From Thalassobacillus sp. CUG 92003 (GTDB lineage: Bacteria > Bacillota > Bacilli > Bacillales > Halobacillaceae), in the NCBI RefSeq assembly GCF_013618635.1, contig NZ_JABLSJ010000010.1:94897-158896 (forward strand): a stretch of 64,000 nt of DNA. The letters run 5' to 3'. Under the pieces are notes generated by a model. It searched no databases, was not told where the DNA came from, and saw nothing but the letters and a program-made list of their open reading frames with translations. Every line of letters starts with the position of its first letter. Position 1 is the stretch's first letter. Made by a program: the position numbers and the translations under genes. This document shows, piece after piece, positions 50,679-59,709 of the stretch.

Positions 50679-51479
50679 TTATTCCACTCTCGGCCGAGTC
50701 GGATCGCATTCGGGATGAGGTTGGTGTGTAGATTGAGCGAGTTTATGAAGGTAGTAGCATTCTTCGCGCAGCATATGATCGGCCATTAAAACGGGAAACA
50801 TGCCAAGCACTTGCTTGGAGATCCCCATTTCTTTCAACTCCTGCAAAAAGGTGCGAAATAATTTCATTTCGATGGCAGTCTGTTCATTGAACCGCTGGAG
50901 TGCGGGGAAGGCAGCAATGTTGGAACGCAGATACCCGGTTAGTTCCACTGCTTTTTGATAAAATTGATCAAAGTCTTTAACAAATCCTGCACTTTGCTGC
51001 TTGATAACCGCTTCCACACCATCCATCTGATCATTAATTGCACCCGCATGACCAGAGGCATCCATTAACCAGAGCATATGGTGATGCAATTCATGAAACA
51101 CAGGTGGTGATTGACCTTTACTGAAGTAGCCAAGAACAAGCAGGTATTCCTCTAATTCGTTGACCATATGATTCAAAAAAGTAGGCGTTAAATGAATAAA
51201 GACCTTATCAGTCAGCATCCGCTTTAATAAGCCTAGTTTAAACGTTCTGAATTGTCGCGTCAGTTCACCGGCTTCATGGGTTAAGGATTCCACATTATTG
51301 GAATTAAGATCACGTGCCTCTTTAAGTAAACGATCAAATTGAGTGATGAACTGGCTGGTTACTTTTAAGTTCTCTTCTTCATCAGGGTATAGCGCACTAT
51401 GGATGAACCGGGCATGGTCCCCCATAATTTGAAGCCAAAACTGATGTTCAAAAGCCGCATCCTGCAAATAAGATGGCAA
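50679..51479 (-). CDS. DUF2935 protein, predicted di-metal helical bundle
   Basis: Protein of 266 residues made of two similar helical domains. Each has the DUF2935 pattern: AFEHQFWLQIMGDHARFIHSAL in the first half, then VNELEEYLLVLGYF; ELHHHMLWLMDASGHAGAI starts the second half and MADHMLREECYYLHKLA ends it. The regular His and Glu residues resemble hemerythrin- or ferritin-like metal sites. Role unknown; Bacillus members are sometimes linked to sporulation. Monocistronic. Confidence 0.85.
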   Translation of the reverse strand: MPSYLQDAAFEHQFWLQIMGDHARFIHSALYPDEEENLKVTSQFITQFDRLLKEARDLNSNNVESLTHEAGELTRQFRTFKLGLLKRMLTDKVFIHLTPTFLNHMVNELEEYLLVLGYFSKGQSPPVFHELHHHMLWLMDASGHAGAINDQMDGVEAVIKQQSAGFVKDFDQFYQKAVELTGYLRSNIAAFPALQRFNEQTAIEMKLFRTFLQELKEMGISKQVLGMFPVLMADHMLREECYYLHKLAQSTHQPHPECDPTRPRVE

Positions 51480-51552
51480 AGAATCGCTCCCTTCTGTTCA
51501 TTCTCTTTACCACCTTATTCATTCATTCCTTAATTTAGACAGCCATTCACCT

Positions 51553-52158
51553 TTACAGGATCGATTGAAATTGCACCTTTTCCTTATGCGATAAAAATTC
51601 CTGTTTCAACAAAGAGTAGACGATAGTATCGTGGTATCTTTCGCCATCAAAGTCTGTTTTTCGCAATTGGCCGTCCTTATGAAATCCATAGGCTTCGAGT
51701 AGTTTTTGTGATGCTTCATTCTCTGCAAAAATGTCGCCAACGATACGGTTCAATGACAAATCCACGAACCCAAATTCCAAAAACCTCGCCATCACTTCTT
51801 TCGTCACGCCTTGCTGCTGAAATTCACGGCCGATCACCACACCCATTTCAGCCTTTTTGTGCCACAGATTCAATTTATGGAAGCGAAACACCCCTACGAT
51901 GCGACCACTGCTTTTTTCGATGATGGTCCAGGGGATTTCTTTATGCTGATGATAATCATATAAACTTTCTCGTATGTCTTTCTTATATTCTTCGATGGAT
52001 TGCACGGGATGAGGCGTTATATATTTCATGGTCTCGTCATCGTGAAAAAAATAAAATAACTCGGACGCATCCTCGATTTGCAACCCGCGCATCCTATAAT
52101 GGCTCGTTTCAAGTTCAGGTATATTATCCTGCAGTAAGACAGGCACATTTTGCTGCAT
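51553..52158 (-). CDS. GNAT family N-acetyltransferase (RimJ/RimL-like)
   Basis: Acetyl-CoA dependent N-acetyltransferase of 201 residues. Substrate-side segment LETSHYRMRGLQIEDASELF, then WTIIEKSSGRIVGVFRFH and the acetyl-CoA loop GVVIGREFQQQGVTKEVMARFLEFGF; NRIVGDIFAENEASQKLLEAYGF is the classic RimJ/RimL C-terminal segment. Acceptor unknown (ribosomal protein or small amine). AAGGAG precedes the ATG. Note Q-Q-Q-G in place of the usual Q/R-x-x-G/A spacing partner, still consistent with the motif. Confidence 0.9.
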   Translation of the reverse strand: MQQNVPVLLQDNIPELETSHYRMRGLQIEDASELFYFFHDDETMKYITPHPVQSIEEYKKDIRESLYDYHQHKEIPWTIIEKSSGRIVGVFRFHKLNLWHKKAEMGVVIGREFQQQGVTKEVMARFLEFGFVDLSLNRIVGDIFAENEASQKLLEAYGFHKDGQLRKTDFDGERYHDTIVYSLLKQEFLSHKEKVQFQSIL

Positions 52159-52286
52159 GAATGATTCTCCTTCTGTCCTTTGTTTTGTCCTTTACAAAAT
52201 CGTCGGACATTTTCATTAAATACGATAGGAGCAAGATTGTAAATACTTTTGTTTGGATGATATTCCCTTATTAGAAAACGGTGTCG

Positions 52287-53504
52287 TTACCCTTCCGCTT
52301 GCACAGAAGGTGTCGCATCTTTTGTTAAGGTGAAAAAGATGACGAAACCGATAAATGAGGTGATAAACAAAGTAGCTCCCATAGGGACCGCTGTTGTCTC
52401 ATCCAATCCAACAAGAGGCGAAACGATGGACCCGAATAATAAAGGAAGCATGCCGAGCACGGCGCTGGCACTTCCGGCACGATGCCCCTGGTGTTCCATC
52501 GCGAGTGTAAAGGTGCTGGTTAACACCATACCCATCGAGGTCATGTATATAAAGATTGGGATGACCAGCAGTGGCAGAGGTCCTTCGATGATCGTCATGA
52601 TCAACAGGAACGAGGTGGCACTGACTGCCGTAATGACAGCCGCTCGCAACAGTTTCCTTTCGTGAATGATTCCTCCTAGACGGCCGATGATGGTACTTCC
52701 GGAAATAATCGCCAAGCCGTTAATGCCAAATAACACACTAAAGACCTGGGGGGAGACGTTATAGATCTCCTGATACACAAAGGGCGTACCTGATACGTAA
52801 GCAAAGCTGCCTCCGTGAACGAATCCAATCGTCAATGCATAACCAATGAAGGAGCGATCCTTCAGCAAGCTCCCCATGGTGCGAACAGAGTTGCCGAGTG
52901 AACTGGGCAAGCGTTTCTCTGGAGCGAGGGTTTCCGTCAATTTCAAGGATATGACCAGCGTTATGATCAGGCCCAGGAGACACAAAAAGTAAAAAATGGT
53001 ATGCCAGCTTGCAAAAGGCAATAGTAAAATGGCGCCGCCTGTCATAGGGGCGATCATCGGGGCCGTAGCATTAATCACCATTAATAAAGCGAAGAATTTG
53101 GTGAGCTCCCTTCCGCTAAACACATCACGCACGACCGCACGGGAAAGCACAACGCCAGCTGAAGCTGTAAATCCTTGTAGAAATCTGGCCAGCACCAACA
53201 CATAAATATTCGGGGCGAGGGCACAGAAAAGAGACGCCATCGCAAACAAGAAAATGAAAATCAGCAAAGGCTTTTTTCTGCCCTGGGCGTCGCTGATCGG
53301 CCCTACCACGATCTGCCCGAACGCAAGTCCGATCAAACACGTCGTTAAACTAAGCTGCACGAGCGTCGCGCTTGTTTCTAAATCCTCAGCAATACCGGGA
53401 AAGCTGGGTAAATACATATCTATATTAAGCGGACCTAATACGCCAAGCATGCCGAGAAGAAAAGCTAAGCCTAGACGTTGTTTTCCTGTTGGATTATGTA
53501 GCAT
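52287..53504 (-). CDS. Bcr/CflA-type MFS multidrug exporter
   Basis: Twelve-helix major facilitator of ~405 residues. Hallmarks of the DHA1 Bcr/CflA group: PLNIDMYLPSFPGIAEDL in helix 1, GLAFGQIVVGPISDAQGRKKPLL (loop 2-3 motif), and ARFLQGFTASAGVVLSRAVVRD (motif C region of helix 5). It exports drugs or amino acids such as cysteine or sulfonamides in known members; the substrate is not decidable here. Start ATG 53504 (MLHNPTGKQRL) with AAAGGTG upstream; the longer reading from 53537 lacks a ribosome binding site. Confidence 0.9.
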   Translation of the reverse strand: MLHNPTGKQRLGLAFLLGMLGVLGPLNIDMYLPSFPGIAEDLETSATLVQLSLTTCLIGLAFGQIVVGPISDAQGRKKPLLIFIFLFAMASLFCALAPNIYVLVLARFLQGFTASAGVVLSRAVVRDVFSGRELTKFFALLMVINATAPMIAPMTGGAILLLPFASWHTIFYFLCLLGLIITLVISLKLTETLAPEKRLPSSLGNSVRTMGSLLKDRSFIGYALTIGFVHGGSFAYVSGTPFVYQEIYNVSPQVFSVLFGINGLAIISGSTIIGRLGGIIHERKLLRAAVITAVSATSFLLIMTIIEGPLPLLVIPIFIYMTSMGMVLTSTFTLAMEHQGHRAGSASAVLGMLPLLFGSIVSPLVGLDETTAVPMGATLFITSFIGFVIFFTLTKDATPSVQAEG

Positions 53505-53620
53505 AAATCTCAGACACCTTTCTCTTATGACGTTCAACTTCTAAACTATGATTTTATCTGTTTTCTCACCATAATGCCATCTTTAAAACTGATGTCAGAG
53601 GTGAACCTACCAATCTCCAT

Positions 53621-53655
53621 TAAAATACCCGCATCAGCTTACGCGCTGATGCGGG
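53621..53655 (-). terminator. Terminator of the aldehyde dehydrogenase gene
   Basis: CCCGCATCAGC (53628-53638) and GCTGATGCGGG (53645-53655) form an 11-bp stem; on the minus strand it is followed by TATTTTA. Confidence 0.82.
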
Positions 53656-53672
53656 AGATGTGAGATGTTCTA

Positions 53673-55094
53673 TTAGGATGGAAATCCGAGAATGGATTTT
53701 TTCTCTAGATACTCATCAATACCATAATCGCCCCATTCTCTTCCGATGCCGGATTGTTTAAAGCCGCCAAATGGTGCAGCAAAGTCCATTTCTGCATCAT
53801 TCACTTTGACGCGGCCGGCGCGAATACGTGTGGCTACCTTGCGGAGGGTATCCGGGTCTTTGCCATAGACATAACCGGCTAAGCCGTATTCGGTGTCATT
53901 CGCAATGTCAATCGCTTCATCAATGGTGTCATACGTTAGAATCGACATGACAGGACCAAAAATTTCATCTCGTGCGATCGTCATATCATTTTTTACATCA
54001 GTAAAGATGGTAGGCTTTACGAAATAGCCATTCTCAATTCCCTCTGGCTTTCCTAATCCGCCGGCTAGCAGGGTAGCTTCTTCCATGCCCTTTTCAATGT
54101 ACGACTGCACGCGGTCGTACTGTTTTTCAGCGACGAGCGGTCCTACGTAGTTATCCTTCTGTGGATCTCCTACCGGAAACTCTGGCAGAACGTTTTTCAC
54201 CGCTTCTTCAAACTCCGCTTTCATGGACGATGGGATGAGCATGCGGGTTGCAGCTGAACAAACTTGCCCTGAATTCAAAGCAATATGCTTTACGGCCGCC
54301 TTTGCAGCTTCATCTACATCAGCATCTTCTAAGACGACAAGCGGCGATTTCCCGCCAAGCTCAAGCGCGACGTTTTTGATTGTTTCGGACGCGTTTTTCA
54401 TCACTTTTCCACCGACAGCTGCTGACCCTGTAAACGAAACAAAGTCAATGTCTGGATGGGAGCTAACGCCGTTCCCGATCGTTTCCCCTGTTCCATTAAC
54501 AAGGTTGAAGACGCCTTTTGGCACGCCTACTTTGTCAAAAATCTCAGCGAGGATGATGGCTGCAAAAGGAGTCAGTTCGGCAGGTTTTAAAACGACCGGG
54601 CTGCCTGCAGCAAACGCGCTGGCAATTTTAGTGGACGTCTGGTTAGTTGGGAAGTTCCACGGTGTGATGAGACCGCTGACCCCCACGGATTCCTTTACCA
54701 CGGTATGATCACCGCGATCGTCCATAAATGAGAAGTCTTTCAGCGACTCTGCCGCTTGAGCGAAATGGTTGTAACCCATGTTATAGTGTACTTTCTCAGA
54801 GATGGATAAAGGTGCACCCAATTCTTCGGTCATGACCTCAATCAGTTCATCTTTACGGTTAGCGTATTCTGCTGCAATGTTTTCCAGCATTTCGATTCTC
54901 TCTTCTTTAGAGGTCTGAGAGAATGATGGATACGCCGCACGCGCTGCTTTAACTGCTTTATCCAAGTCTTCCTTCGTACCTAAGCTGATTCTCCCCATGA
55001 CTTGTTCTGTTGCGGGGTTGATCACGTCATATACATCAGATCCGGTCGATTCAACCCATTCTCCGTTTATGAAATGGTTTAATTGTTCACGCAT
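53673..55094 (-). CDS. Aldehyde dehydrogenase family protein
   Basis: NAD(P)-dependent oxidation of an aldehyde to the acid; 473 residues, the usual family length. NAD-binding GLITPWNFPTNQ and FTGSAAVGGKV, catalytic Glu in ELGGKSP, catalytic Cys in NSGQVCSAATRM and EIFGPVMSIL near the C-terminus are all present. Close to the YfmT/benzaldehyde-dehydrogenase group; the substrate is undefined. Upstream, 55095-55347 holds no clear feature. A ribosome binding site (AAAAGGAG) precedes the ATG. Monocistronic. Confidence 0.93.
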   Translation of the reverse strand: MREQLNHFINGEWVESTGSDVYDVINPATEQVMGRISLGTKEDLDKAVKAARAAYPSFSQTSKEERIEMLENIAAEYANRKDELIEVMTEELGAPLSISEKVHYNMGYNHFAQAAESLKDFSFMDDRGDHTVVKESVGVSGLITPWNFPTNQTSTKIASAFAAGSPVVLKPAELTPFAAIILAEIFDKVGVPKGVFNLVNGTGETIGNGVSSHPDIDFVSFTGSAAVGGKVMKNASETIKNVALELGGKSPLVVLEDADVDEAAKAAVKHIALNSGQVCSAATRMLIPSSMKAEFEEAVKNVLPEFPVGDPQKDNYVGPLVAEKQYDRVQSYIEKGMEEATLLAGGLGKPEGIENGYFVKPTIFTDVKNDMTIARDEIFGPVMSILTYDTIDEAIDIANDTEYGLAGYVYGKDPDTLRKVATRIRAGRVKVNDAEMDFAAPFGGFKQSGIGREWGDYGIDEYLEKKSILGFPS

Positions 55095-55347
55095 ATTATT
55101 TATTCTCCTTTTTAAACGAGTATTTTAAAAAAAGACGCAACTATCGTTTCTTTATATTTACTTGTCTAAGACATGTAACCTGAATCGGTGAGATTAAAAC
55201 ATTTCGATACGCTAAATATTTGCTTATTCTGTTTTATAGTGGTGGTAAGCGATAGTTTTCGGCGGGAATTGCGAAGATCATATAGATTTGAAATAATTGT
55301 AATTATCTTAGGCAGGGGGAGTTAATGACAAACATAATAAGAAACAA

Positions 55348-55464
55348 ATGACCTCACTCAAAATGGCTGCATACTGGTTTTCGCTCCCGAGGACCTTGCG
55401 AAGAAGTCTATTTTGGTTGATTATGTTCATCATTTTGATATGGAGTTGGAAAGAACTATTTTAA
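55348..55464 (+). CDS. Possible small membrane peptide
   Basis: A 38-residue frame (MTSLKMAAYWFSLPRTLRRS...) with a C-terminal membrane helix FWLIMFIILIWSW. It overlaps by 4 bases (ATGA) the end of an 8-codon frame at 55325 that has a good GGGGGAG ribosome binding site, so coupled translation is conceivable. No family recognised. It lies in the 420-bp gap between the aldehyde dehydrogenase and the broken methyltransferase. Confidence 0.3.
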   Translation: MTSLKMAAYWFSLPRTLRRSLFWLIMFIILIWSWKELF

Positions 55465-55514
55465 ATTTTTTCTGAGGAATTGCTAAAAAACGAGACAAAA
55501 AAGGAGCTGCTTAA

Positions 55515-56294
55515 ATGCCACATTCATCATATACAGACGATGCTTTATTTTTGCAACTGCTACAAGACGGAAACGAGCCCTTCTCTGGATGGGGACTTCT
55601 CCTATTTAACCGAAACAGGACGGCTGCAAACCGAATTATTAAACTGGTCTTATGGCAGCGAAGTCATTAAATTATTGGGAATCAGTGATTCCTTGCTAGA
55701 TATGGGAACAGGCGGAGGGGAATTTCTAGATCAGGTACGGCCTCTACCTTCTTTGACAATGGCCACAGAAGGGTATGAACCCAATCTTCCTGCCGCCAGA
55801 GATTGTCTTGAGCCAAAGGGGGTATCAGTCGTGGAAGTCCAGGAGGATGATCAGCTTCCTATCGAAGATGAACGATTCAATTTAATCATAAACCGACATG
55901 AATCCTATGATCCGAAAGAAGTAGATAGAGTGCTGCGACCGGGAGGGTATTTTTTAACACAGCAGGTTGGAGGGTCCAATGACCAGGAGCTGAATGAAGC
56001 ATTGAGTGCTCCGTTGAATGACGACTACCGTCATTGGAATTTAGAGTATGCTGTTAACGAATTACAAACATCAGGTTTTATATTCTAAAGGCTTGTGAAG
56101 CATCCCCTACGCAACGATTTTATGACGTGGGTGCCATTGTTTATTTTTTGAAAGCCATTCCGTGGCAAGTGCCTGACTTTCAGGTTGAGCTCTACAAGGA
56201 CACGCTCTGTAGCATCCATAAAACCATTCAAGCAAAAGGGTATTTCGATGTAAAACAACATCGCTTTTTGATCGTATCTAAAAAATCAGCGTGA
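55515..56294 (+). pseudogene. SAM-dependent methyltransferase interrupted by two frameshifts
   Basis: The reading begins at ATG 55515 (MPHSSYTDDALFLQLLQ), with AAGGAG 7-8 nt upstream. It shifts at the G-run 55591-55594, where one G too many moves the frame to DFSYLTETGRLQTELLNWSYG, the SAM motif LLDMGTGGGEFL, INRHESYD and LRPGGYFLTQQVGG. It shifts back at the T-run 56076-56079, one T short, after which FYILKACEASPTQRFYDVGAI continues to KKSA and TGA 56294. With both corrections a 259-residue protein with normal domain order results. Either a recent pseudogene or sequencing error in homopolymers. The 3' end overlaps the convergent gene by 17 bp. Confidence 0.85.
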
Positions 56295-56892
56295 CTGCCA
56301 TGGGGCGTTCTTCTTTAATTAAATCACTGTCACGTGTGAACTCCGGGGCAATCTCATGACCTTGCTCGTTGTAGTACGTTTTCTCCATTTCCAAGTCTTC
56401 TTCCATTTCACTCGGAAGAGGTTTGTATGTGATGAAGAAAGGAGCATCAGGGATCAGCATCCTCATGTGCACATTCGCTTCCTCATTTACGCCTTTCATG
56501 TAAGCCATTTGTTGGTTCGGATTTTTGCCCGCTACTACCATGAATTTACCATTCGTCGTCTTGACTTCCTTGCATGTTATGACAGAAGACCCGAAACCGG
56601 CCTGGGTAAATTTATATTCACCCAAGACGCCTTGTTCTAAAATGATAAAACCTGCGCTCTCATCTTTTAACTCTACTACACTAACAAACGTTTTGCTGTC
56701 TTCGATCTGTACCGTTTGATGAACTTTTTCTACTGAAATATCGTTATAATGCCCTTGTTTTAACCACCGGGCCACCTCTTGCTGATAACTTTCAGCGTTA
56801 AGCTCAACATCATAGTAATAATTCTCATATATAAAAAAGACAGCTAATGTAATCAATGACACCGTTATGAACCCATAAGTGTATTTAAGCAT
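56278..56892 (-). CDS. Single-helix membrane protein beside an ECF sigma gene, possible anti-sigma factor
   Basis: About 204 residues from ATG 56892 (MLKYTYGFITVSLITLAVFF), preceded by GGGGGCG at ~9 nt; the longer start at 56940 has no ribosome binding site. One N-terminal helix and a ~175-residue outer domain (e.g. DVELNAESYQQEVARWL, KTFVSVVELKDESAGFIILEQGVLGEYKF). No zinc-binding anti-sigma motif is present. It follows the sigma factor gene on the same strand by ~60 bp, so an accessory or regulatory role is likely but unproven. Confidence 0.65.
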   Translation of the reverse strand: MLKYTYGFITVSLITLAVFFIYENYYYDVELNAESYQQEVARWLKQGHYNDISVEKVHQTVQIEDSKTFVSVVELKDESAGFIILEQGVLGEYKFTQAGFGSSVITCKEVKTTNGKFMVVAGKNPNQQMAYMKGVNEEANVHMRMLIPDAPFFITYKPLPSEMEEDLEMEKTYYNEQGHEIAPEFTRDSDLIKEERPMAVTLIF

Positions 56893-56954
56893 ATGTACAC
56901 GCCCCCGTTTTGACTTACGAGTGCAAGCTGAATCAAACATTCAGAGAAACTTCA

Positions 56955-57473
56955 TCAGCCTGATCGTTTCAGATGATGATTAAGCTGATTTCTCGCTCGT
57001 TTCAGCCTTGTTTTGACCGTATTCTCATTTGCATTCAAGCACTCGGCAAGCTGTCGAATTGAGTAATGTTGGAAATAGTACAGGTTGACCGTATCTCGAT
57101 ACGAGGCATTCAGCCCCTCCACAGCCTTCCGCAATTGATGATTTCTTTCTTGTGTTTCCAAAAATGTTAAGGGGTGCTCTTTCTCCTTCACCCAGACAGC
57201 CAAATAAGCATCATCCCATAAGGTCACCTTGCGTTTTGTATAGCTTCGAAGGTAATCCTTGCATTGATTCAGCATGATTTTATAAACCCACGTCCTCAAG
57301 CAAGCACTTTCGCAAAACGTATCAAACTTTTCGTACACTTTAATCAGCGTTTCTTGCACCATATCCTCAGCAATCATCTTATCCTTGACCATACCTCTTG
57401 CTGTTCGCAATAGTTCCGCTCCATAGTGTTCCATGATTTCCTGGACAGCATTTTCTCTTGTAATTTGGACCAT
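56955..57473 (-). CDS. ECF RNA polymerase sigma factor (second)
   Basis: Protein of 172 residues from ATG 57473 (MVQITRENAV), with GGAG 8 nt upstream; the reading can be extended to 57509, but without a ribosome binding site. Region 2: GAELLRTARGMVKDKMIAEDMVQETLIKVYEKF and LRTWVYKIMLNQCKDYLRS. Region 4: NASYRDTVNLYYFQHYSIRQLAECLNANENTVKTRLKRA. Resembles SigV/SigY-type factors. No motif like that of the 39-kb sigma system stands upstream. The membrane protein at 56278 is the likely partner. Confidence 0.9.
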   Translation of the reverse strand: MVQITRENAVQEIMEHYGAELLRTARGMVKDKMIAEDMVQETLIKVYEKFDTFCESACLRTWVYKIMLNQCKDYLRSYTKRKVTLWDDAYLAVWVKEKEHPLTFLETQERNHQLRKAVEGLNASYRDTVNLYYFQHYSIRQLAECLNANENTVKTRLKRARNQLNHHLKRSG

Positions 57474-57691
57474 GCTTACCACTCCATTCAATTTCCCTTC
57501 ACTCAACACGTTCTAAAAAGCGTCTCTGGTTCTTTTATCACTGCTTATTTCATCCTACTACAATATGAAAAATTACAAATCACATAAACGTACCAAAAAT
57601 ATTGGCTGTTCAGGAAACGAATTTGCCTAATATGAATTTCATTGAACGTTTTTCAAAAAAATTAACTGTAACCTATTCTTAAATAAAACTA

Positions 57692-57720
57692 TTTACCTAG
57701 AAACCGGGTTGTGATATAGA
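57692..57720 (+). promoter_or_regulatory. Promoter of the HTH-TPR regulator gene
   Basis: TTTACC (57692-57697), 17-nt spacer, TATAGA (57715-57720), 49 nt before the start codon. Confidence 0.5.
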
Positions 57721-57769
57721 TAGTATAAGGGACTTTTAAACATGGAGAAGGTTAAAAAGGGGTCTGAGC

Positions 57770-59032
57770 ATGCATATAGGGCGAAGAATACATGTGTTAC
57801 GAAAACAAAACGGGATGACCTTACAGGAGCTAGCAAGCGATGACTTTTCTTCTGCACACATCAGTAAAGTGGAGAATGGAAAAACGAGTCCAGGTGAAGG
57901 GTTTTTACGAAGAATAGCTCAACATTTTCAACTCCCAGCAGATTATTTTATTAATCATCTACTCAGGGATATTGAAGTCGAGCACGTACTGAGTCAGCTC
58001 CAATATGCGGCCATTAACGATATGGAGAAAGCCGATGAATTCATTGATATGATCGATGAAGCTTACTATACATATATGAGTCCTGTGGTGTCAGAACTCT
58101 CTTTTTTGTTATTAAAAAGTGCGGTCCTCTATAAAAGGGAGGAGACAGAGAAAGCCGATGAAATTTGGGAGACGTGCCTGTGGCCCTATCTGGAAGGGCA
58201 AAACATAGACGCTCTGCCTTCTCAGGTGCAAAAAGCCTACTTCTATTCATCCGGCACAAAAAAATTCGAGCATCAAGAATATAAACAATCGACAGAGGAA
58301 TTTGAGCGCTATTTTGAACTTGAAGCATCCATCAACATAAAAGCGTCTTTATTATATAACATGGCGCTTTGCAACTTTCATTTAGCCGATTTTGAAGCGG
58401 CACTCGAGAAGGCAGAGCAGTCCCTGTTGTTCCATCAGAGTGTCGACAATCATGAAGATGTCTGTTTAACGTATAACGTCATTGCTGTTATTCATAAACA
58501 GCGGAAAGATCTCACACGGACCCTTGAAGTTTTGACCAACGGAGAAGAATTAGCTGCTGCAGAAGGTTTCGATTTGTTACTTTCGCGGATCTACCACAAT
58601 AAAGCACTGGTGTTAAGAGATATGGGCGATCAGGATCAGGCAATCTACTACTTCAATGTCGCCATTCGCTTAAAAAAGGCTAATGGCAACCAGAACGTGA
58701 TGGTGACGTTCCAACCCTTTTGTCGTTTTTATATTGAATTGGGGCAATTGGAGAATGCGCGCGTCCTGTTTGAAGAAGCGCGAGAGTATGTTGAAACAGA
58801 TGAAGAGAAACACTTATTATTAGAGGCTTTCCTGGATTATTATCACCTCACTGGGCAGGAAGAAATCTATTTTAACAGTCTCAAAACATGCATTACTCAT
58901 TTTAGAAAAATGAATACGACTGAAAAATTGGAAAGTCTCTATCATAAATTAGGGGATTATTATTACATTCGCGGCAAATATAAATATGCGGCTGACAGCT
59001 ATATCGAGGAAGTCCGCTGCTTAAAAGCTTAG
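57770..59032 (+). CDS. XRE-family HTH regulator with TPR repeats (RNPP/Rgg-like architecture)
   Basis: Four-hundred-twenty-residue protein: an N-terminal XRE helix-turn-helix (IGRRIHVLRKQNGMTLQELASD, SSAHISKVENGKTSPGEGF) followed by ~7 TPR-like helix pairs through the rest, e.g. ASLLYNMALCNFHLADFEAALEKAEQSLL, SRIYHNKALVLRDMGDQDQAIYYFNVAIRLKKA and YHKLGDYYYIRGKYKYAADSYIEE. RNPP regulators (PlcR, Rap, Rgg) of this plan bind short peptides, but no signal peptide gene follows, since the next gene is convergent 12 bp away. Function cannot be narrowed. GTTAAAAAGGGG precedes the ATG. Confidence 0.82.
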   Translation: MHIGRRIHVLRKQNGMTLQELASDDFSSAHISKVENGKTSPGEGFLRRIAQHFQLPADYFINHLLRDIEVEHVLSQLQYAAINDMEKADEFIDMIDEAYYTYMSPVVSELSFLLLKSAVLYKREETEKADEIWETCLWPYLEGQNIDALPSQVQKAYFYSSGTKKFEHQEYKQSTEEFERYFELEASINIKASLLYNMALCNFHLADFEAALEKAEQSLLFHQSVDNHEDVCLTYNVIAVIHKQRKDLTRTLEVLTNGEELAAAEGFDLLLSRIYHNKALVLRDMGDQDQAIYYFNVAIRLKKANGNQNVMVTFQPFCRFYIELGQLENARVLFEEAREYVETDEEKHLLLEAFLDYYHLTGQEEIYFNSLKTCITHFRKMNTTEKLESLYHKLGDYYYIRGKYKYAADSYIEEVRCLKA

Positions 59033-59044
59033 CTGCTGCGTGAT

Positions 59045-59515
59045 TTATGACACATAACCTTTCATACGCATGACTTTTCCATCAAATTCCGGGTACATGT
59101 CGACCAACCCACTTTTCTTATAAAAACGGCGCGCACGTTCATTGCTTGGCGCCACGCGTAGATGATATTCCTTCACCCCACATGAATTAAAGAAGGACAT
59201 GGCATACTCATGCAGAATGTGCCCTGCCCCCTTCCCCCGAGCTGAAGGGATTAAATAATATAAGCTGACATAGCCAATTTGAATACCTTGAAACACTTTA
59301 ATTTGCAATTCCAGCTGGCCAATCGGCTCGCCTCCCTGCCATACCAATACAAACCCGTTAGGGAAACGTTTCACCTTCTCGCTCATCCATTTTATATAGG
59401 CCGCCTCACTTCCGAAGTCATCAGTGTGACCGAAGCTGGCAACAAAAGAATCCTTGCGAAATTGGATGATAAGCTTTCTCTGTCTGGCAGGATCAATCGT
59501 ATGAAATGAAATCAT
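59045..59515 (-). CDS. GNAT family N-acetyltransferase
   Basis: Acetyltransferase of 156 residues. GFVLVWQGGEPIGQLELQI forms the central strands, YVSLYYLIPSARGKGAGHILHEYAMSFF is the acetyl-CoA binding motif (R-G-K-G-A-G), and LRVAPSNERARRFYKKSGL the C-terminal segment. Acceptor unknown. Convergent with the TPR regulator gene; the intergenic stretch to the phosphatase gene holds an inverted repeat. Confidence 0.88.
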   Translation of the reverse strand: MISFHTIDPARQRKLIIQFRKDSFVASFGHTDDFGSEAAYIKWMSEKVKRFPNGFVLVWQGGEPIGQLELQIKVFQGIQIGYVSLYYLIPSARGKGAGHILHEYAMSFFNSCGVKEYHLRVAPSNERARRFYKKSGLVDMYPEFDGKVMRMKGYVS

Positions 59516-59621
59516 GAATAATCCCTTCTCTCTATTTTCATCTAAATATTTGCAATGGTAGTTATGAGATAAGCTTCTGTATCAGACGAAAGGTTCCGTG
59601 GTGGGCAAAGTAAAGAGGAGA

Positions 59622-59672
59622 GACTCGCTTTCTGCCAACCGAAGACAATGATTCCCCGTGAGAAAGCGAGTC
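59622..59672. repeat. Twelve-bp inverted repeat with a 27-nt loop
   Basis: GACTCGCTTTCT (59622-59633) and AGAAAGCGAGTC (59661-59672) are perfectly complementary. No T-tract is adjacent on either strand, so a classical terminator is unlikely. Confidence 0.6.
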
Positions 59673-59709
59673 GTTACAAGGCAAAAAGGTTAAGCACACG
59701 ATAAGCTTG

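Noticed and set aside
55591..56079. Programmed ribosomal frameshifting in the methyltransferase
   Set aside because: Neither site has a slippery heptamer followed by a pseudoknot-like element, and two opposite shifts would both be required.
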